Below are positions 14,643 to 17,351 of a stretch of 17,351 nucleotides of DNA, piece by piece. The position numbers were made by a program, and so were the translations under genes. Origin of the DNA: Flavobacteriaceae bacterium (GTDB lineage Bacteria; Bacteroidota; Bacteroidia; Flavobacteriales; Flavobacteriaceae); contig DAOVTC010000003.1 of the NCBI GenBank assembly GCA_030633285.1, forward strand, positions 1 to 17,351, written 5' to 3'. The first letter of the stretch is position 1. Each line of letters starts with the position of its first letter. The notes under the pieces are model-generated. The model was not told the DNA's origin. It saw only the letters and a program-made list of their open reading frames with translations, and searched no databases.

Positions 14643-16556
14643 ATGGATAATGCTTTTATAAATAAAGTTAAACAAACCATACTTGAACATATTGAAGATG
14701 AAAAATTTGGTGTTAGTGAATTAGCTTCTGAAATTGGTTTTAGTAAGACTCAAATATGGAGAAAAGTAAAAGCATCAACCGGTAAATCTATAAATCAGCT
14801 CATTCGCGAAATTCGACTTAAAGAGGCAGCAAAACTAATTCAAAAAAATGAATTTACAGCATCAGAAATAGCCTACCAAGTTGGTTTTGGCAGTCCATCT
14901 TATTTTAATAAATGCTTTCACGAATATTTTGGCATTACTCCTGGAGATTACAAAGAACAAAAAGAGGAAACTTCAACATTAGATGGTATCATTCAAAATC
15001 CGACTATTCATATACAATCAAAGTCACTTAAATACTTTCTCTATTCAGCATTAATTATTGCTGCAATAATTATTGGTTATTTATTAGTTAATAAGCCCAA
15101 ACAAGCTTCAATTGCCGTTTTACCTTTATTAGATCTTTCTGAAAATAAAGACAAAGAATATTTATCTGATGGGATAACGGAACAAATTACTCTCGAACTT
15201 TCAAAAAGAAATGATCTAAGAGTAATATCCAGAACTTCTGCAATGAGTTATAAAGAAAAGGATAGATTATCTTCAGACATTGCAAATGAATTGGATGTTG
15301 ATTATTTATTAGAAGGTTCTGTTTTATATAGCCTTGATAGCATTAGGGTAATCGTTCAGTTAATTAAACCATTTCCTAAAGAAAAACATATCTGGCAAAA
15401 TAGCTATAGCGAAAAGTTTGAAAATATCTTAAATCTTGTAAGAGGAATTTCTACTGAAATAGCAACAGAGATCAATATAATTGTTAGACCTGAAGGAATG
15501 GATCAGGTTGAACCTATCGTTAATCCTGAAGCTTATGAACTTTACTTAAAAGGTCTTCATTCATGGAACAAAGAAGAACCCGATGCCTATGAACTTTACT
15601 TAAAGGGTCGCCATTTATTGAATCAAAAAAATACAGCATCAGTCAAAAAATCTGTTGAATATTTAGAAGAATCTATAAAACTGGATCCAACTTTTGCCCC
15701 ATCATATATTACACTCGCTGAAGATTATATTTTATTAAATAAATTTATTAGAAATAATGAAGAGAAATTAATACACAGACAAAAATGCAGGGAAGCTATT
15801 GATAAAGCACTTGAATTGGATAATACCTTAGCAGAAGCTTATATTACAAAAGGGAATATGATAGGTAAATTCGACTGGGACTGGGAGGAGATGAAAAAAA
15901 TGCTTGAAAAAGGCTTAAGAATTGATCCAAATAATTCGTATGGGCACATATTGCTTTCAAAATACTATTTGATAAAAAATGATTTTAATAAAGCTTTAGA
16001 AGAAGCATTAATTGCTGAAAAATTAGATCCGATCAATCCAAGAAATGGTTGCTTTGTTGCTGAGAATTATTTTTTGGCAAATGATTATAAAAAATCTTTA
16101 GAACAATACGAAAAAGTGCTTGAGTTATTTCCAAATGATGCATTTGCATGGGAAGGTATCGGGCATGTTCTGTATTTTTCAGGACAAAAAGAAGCGGCAC
16201 AAGCTTCATGGGGAAAGTTTTTAAAGATTATGAAAAATGATCAAATGGCTAGTATATATGCTAATGATACTTTTGAGAATTCTATCAATTATTGGCTTAA
16301 AGGAGCAACCAACAAAGAAGAACTCTATTGCTCAAATCCACCGGTAATTGCTCAGGCATATATGTTTGTAAATAAAGAAATTGAATCTTTGGAATATCTT
16401 GAAATTGCTTATAAATACCGTAATCAAGATTTACCTCAGTATCTCCTTCATCCACATTTTTATCCCTTACATAATAATTCCCGCTTTGTTAATATCGTTA
16501 ATAAAACCGGTATTACCTTACCCAATATTCAAAAAGAATTTGAAATTAAAGATTAA
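14643..16556 (+). CDS. Membrane-anchored AraC-type regulator with TolB-like and TPR domains
   Basis: A 637-residue one-component regulator paralogous to the preceding gene: over the first 106 residues I count 75 identities (71%). The AraC-type double helix-turn-helix (about 22-104, ending FGITPGDYK) is followed by one membrane helix (131-149). A TolB-like domain (about 154-275) follows, with SIAVLPLLDLSENKDKEYLS, DGITEQITLELSK, LRVISRTSAMSYK and DVDYLLEGSVLYS, as found in many membrane regulators and cyclases. Then come TPR-like helical repeats (about 333-560: YLEESIKLDPTFAPSYITLA, AIDKALELDNTLAEAYITKG, MLEKGLRIDPNNSYGHILLS and later copies). The domain order suggests cytoplasmic DNA binding and periplasmic sensing, as in CadC or ToxR. 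An 18-codon tandem duplication lies at the TolB/TPR junction. The ligand is unknown. Confidence 0.88.
   Translation: MDNAFINKVKQTILEHIEDEKFGVSELASEIGFSKTQIWRKVKASTGKSINQLIREIRLKEAAKLIQKNEFTASEIAYQVGFGSPSYFNKCFHEYFGITPGDYKEQKEETSTLDGIIQNPTIHIQSKSLKYFLYSALIIAAIIIGYLLVNKPKQASIAVLPLLDLSENKDKEYLSDGITEQITLELSKRNDLRVISRTSAMSYKEKDRLSSDIANELDVDYLLEGSVLYSLDSIRVIVQLIKPFPKEKHIWQNSYSEKFENILNLVRGISTEIATEINIIVRPEGMDQVEPIVNPEAYELYLKGLHSWNKEEPDAYELYLKGRHLLNQKNTASVKKSVEYLEESIKLDPTFAPSYITLAEDYILLNKFIRNNEEKLIHRQKCREAIDKALELDNTLAEAYITKGNMIGKFDWDWEEMKKMLEKGLRIDPNNSYGHILLSKYYLIKNDFNKALEEALIAEKLDPINPRNGCFVAENYFLANDYKKSLEQYEKVLELFPNDAFAWEGIGHVLYFSGQKEAAQASWGKFLKIMKNDQMASIYANDTFENSINYWLKGATNKEELYCSNPPVIAQAYMFVNKEIESLEYLEIAYKYRNQDLPQYLLHPHFYPLHNNSRFVNIVNKTGITLPNIQKEFEIKD
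15531..15638 (+). repeat. 18-codon tandem duplication inside the TolB/TPR regulator gene
   Basis: Two adjacent 54-base units start at 15531 and 15585. The first 20 bases read GCTTATGAACTTTACTTAAA and GCCTATGAACTTTACTTAAA. The encoded units begin AYELYLKGLH and AYELYLKGRH and diverge towards their ends. Most proteins of this architecture that I recall have one such unit between the TolB-like domain and the first TPR. Confidence 0.75.
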
Positions 16557-16570
16557 AACTTCAAATTTTG

Positions 16571-16670
16571 ATTTACTACATTTTGCAATAAAATTAATAG
16601 CTATGCATTAAAAATATAATTTTTGCAATATAATTTATAGTTTTTGCAATAAGGTTGCTATTTACTACAT
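16571..16670 (+). repeat. Direct repeats flanking array 2
   Basis: ATTTACTACAT occurs at 16571-16581 and again at 16660-16670, bracketing the TGCAA array and overlapping its last unit. The period between the copies is 89 bases. Confidence 0.55.
16584..16665 (+). repeat. TGCAA direct-repeat array 2 (20-21 bp period)
   Basis: Four units begin with TGCAA or TGCAT at 16584, 16604, 16624 and 16645 (steps of 20, 20 and 21). The first, third and fourth start TGCAATA. The last unit has TTGCTAT beginning ten bases after its TGCAA, exactly as in the last unit of array 1. It lies between the regulator and the lipoprotein gene; at the offset where array 1 has its -7 box this region reads GACATTTA, four of the six fixed positions. 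Confidence 0.65.
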
Positions 16671-16716
16671 GCTTTTATTTCAGACATTTACTAAATAAAT
16701 TTTAAAACTATATATT

Positions 16717-17351
16717 ATGAAAAAAATACTTTTTTTTACAGGAATCTTATCCCTGATGCTTTTTGTTTTCTCATCATGTGATAAAGATCAATTGGATGAA
16801 TCCATTGAATTCAACCAATTAATTGAAACAAAAAAAAATGACAATTCAGAAAACAAAGGGTTTAATGAATATGGGTATAACTGGAATGTACATCATTTTA
16901 ATGGAATCCTATTAAATGCAATATTAGGGGACTATATAAACGAAAATGGGGATCCTGAATCAGGAATGGATCCATATACTGGTGATGATGACTCTTATTT
17001 AAATAATTATCCTTTTATTGAATTTTTATATGGTGGTATTATATGGGAATATAGACATGTAAATTTAGTAATGCATTGGAATGATACTTTAATTTCAAGA
17101 GAGGGTGTTTACCCACCTTCGTGGTTTGATACAAATGGTTGGATTACATTTCATTACAGTGGTGCAAATGGAAATAAAAAATGGTCAGAATTTCAAAAAA
17201 TGGTTGCAGCTAGATCAACTGATAAATTAGATGGTGGTGTTTGGTATGATAAAAATGATGTAAAGATTGGCATTGAAAGTGATTTTAATGATTTAATTTT
17301 AATTCAAGTTATTGAAACAGGAGACGTGCCAGATTACATGTATTATCCTGC
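16717..17351 (+). CDS. Lipoprotein of unknown function (3' end outside window)
   Basis: The frame opens at ATG 16717 and stays open for 211 codons to the window edge. A lipoprotein signal peptide is clear: MKKILFFTGILSLMLFVFSSC, with Cys21 as the lipid site. The residues after it (DKDQLDE) are acidic, roughly as in Bacteroidota surface-lipoprotein export signals. The mature part is rich in Trp, Tyr, Asn and Asp: YGYNWNVHHFNG, then LVMHWNDTLIS, DTNGWITFHYSGANG, KWSEFQKMVAARS and DGGVWYDKNDVKIG. It faintly recalls an uncharacterised family with a WNDxWLS motif followed by WLTNHQSG, but this is memory only. A TGCAA array ends about 50 bases upstream and may control it. No function is claimed. 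Confidence 0.8.
   Translation, partial: MKKILFFTGILSLMLFVFSSCDKDQLDESIEFNQLIETKKNDNSENKGFNEYGYNWNVHHFNGILLNAILGDYINENGDPESGMDPYTGDDDSYLNNYPFIEFLYGGIIWEYRHVNLVMHWNDTLISREGVYPPSWFDTNGWITFHYSGANGNKKWSEFQKMVAARSTDKLDGGVWYDKNDVKIGIESDFNDLILIQVIETGDVPDYMYYP

Overview
The window is about 30% G+C by eye and looks like a chromosome segment of a member of Flavobacteriaceae (Bacteroidota). Four things support this. The gene order tpx, dgkA, ftsK, lolA, lptF/G, ribB is one I recall from that family. The promoters fit the Bacteroidota pattern TTG...TAnnTTTG. Shine-Dalgarno sequences are essentially absent. The RibB protein carries a degenerate RibA domain of the kind I know from flavobacteria. I see no tRNA, rRNA, insertion sequence, prophage gene or CRISPR array.

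Left part (1-10623): the end of lipA (lipoyl synthase) lies on the + strand. It is followed by a short gene-free stretch with an exact sigma-54 type -24/-12 motif about 88 bases before a strong terminator, so probably a small RNA. Everything from 515 to 10623 then reads on the minus strand. In transcription order it encodes a Prx6-type peroxiredoxin, a 2-Cys peroxiredoxin, thiol peroxidase Tpx, a diacylglycerol/undecaprenol kinase, the DNA translocase FtsK, a LolA-like lipoprotein carrier, an LptF/LptG permease, RibB, LpxK and a purine nucleoside phosphorylase. These are mainly housekeeping genes with an envelope theme (LolA, Lpt, LpxK, DgkA) and a peroxide-defence theme (three peroxiredoxins of three subfamilies in a row).

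Middle (10624-11160): a 537-base AT-rich region between divergent genes. It holds three TGCAA-headed direct repeats with an exact 21-bp period. The last repeat runs into a good promoter (TTG-N17-TATCTTTG), which is followed by a leader of about 145 bases.

Right part (11161-17351, all + strand): two small secreted proteins (PepSY-like and TonB-C-like) come first, then a terminator. Next are two paralogous membrane-anchored regulators. They share a 71% identical AraC-type DNA-binding domain, but one carries a WD40/TolB-type beta-propeller beyond its membrane helix and the other a TolB-like domain plus TPR repeats. Last is a lipoprotein gene that runs off the window. A second TGCAA array with the same end architecture as the first precedes the lipoprotein gene. 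My working hypothesis is a local signalling module: the twin one-component sensors sit in the inner membrane and act on the 20-21 bp repeat arrays, which suit AraC-type proteins, to control the flanking secreted-protein and lipoprotein genes. The repeats, domains and positions are visible in the sequence; the regulatory links are inference.
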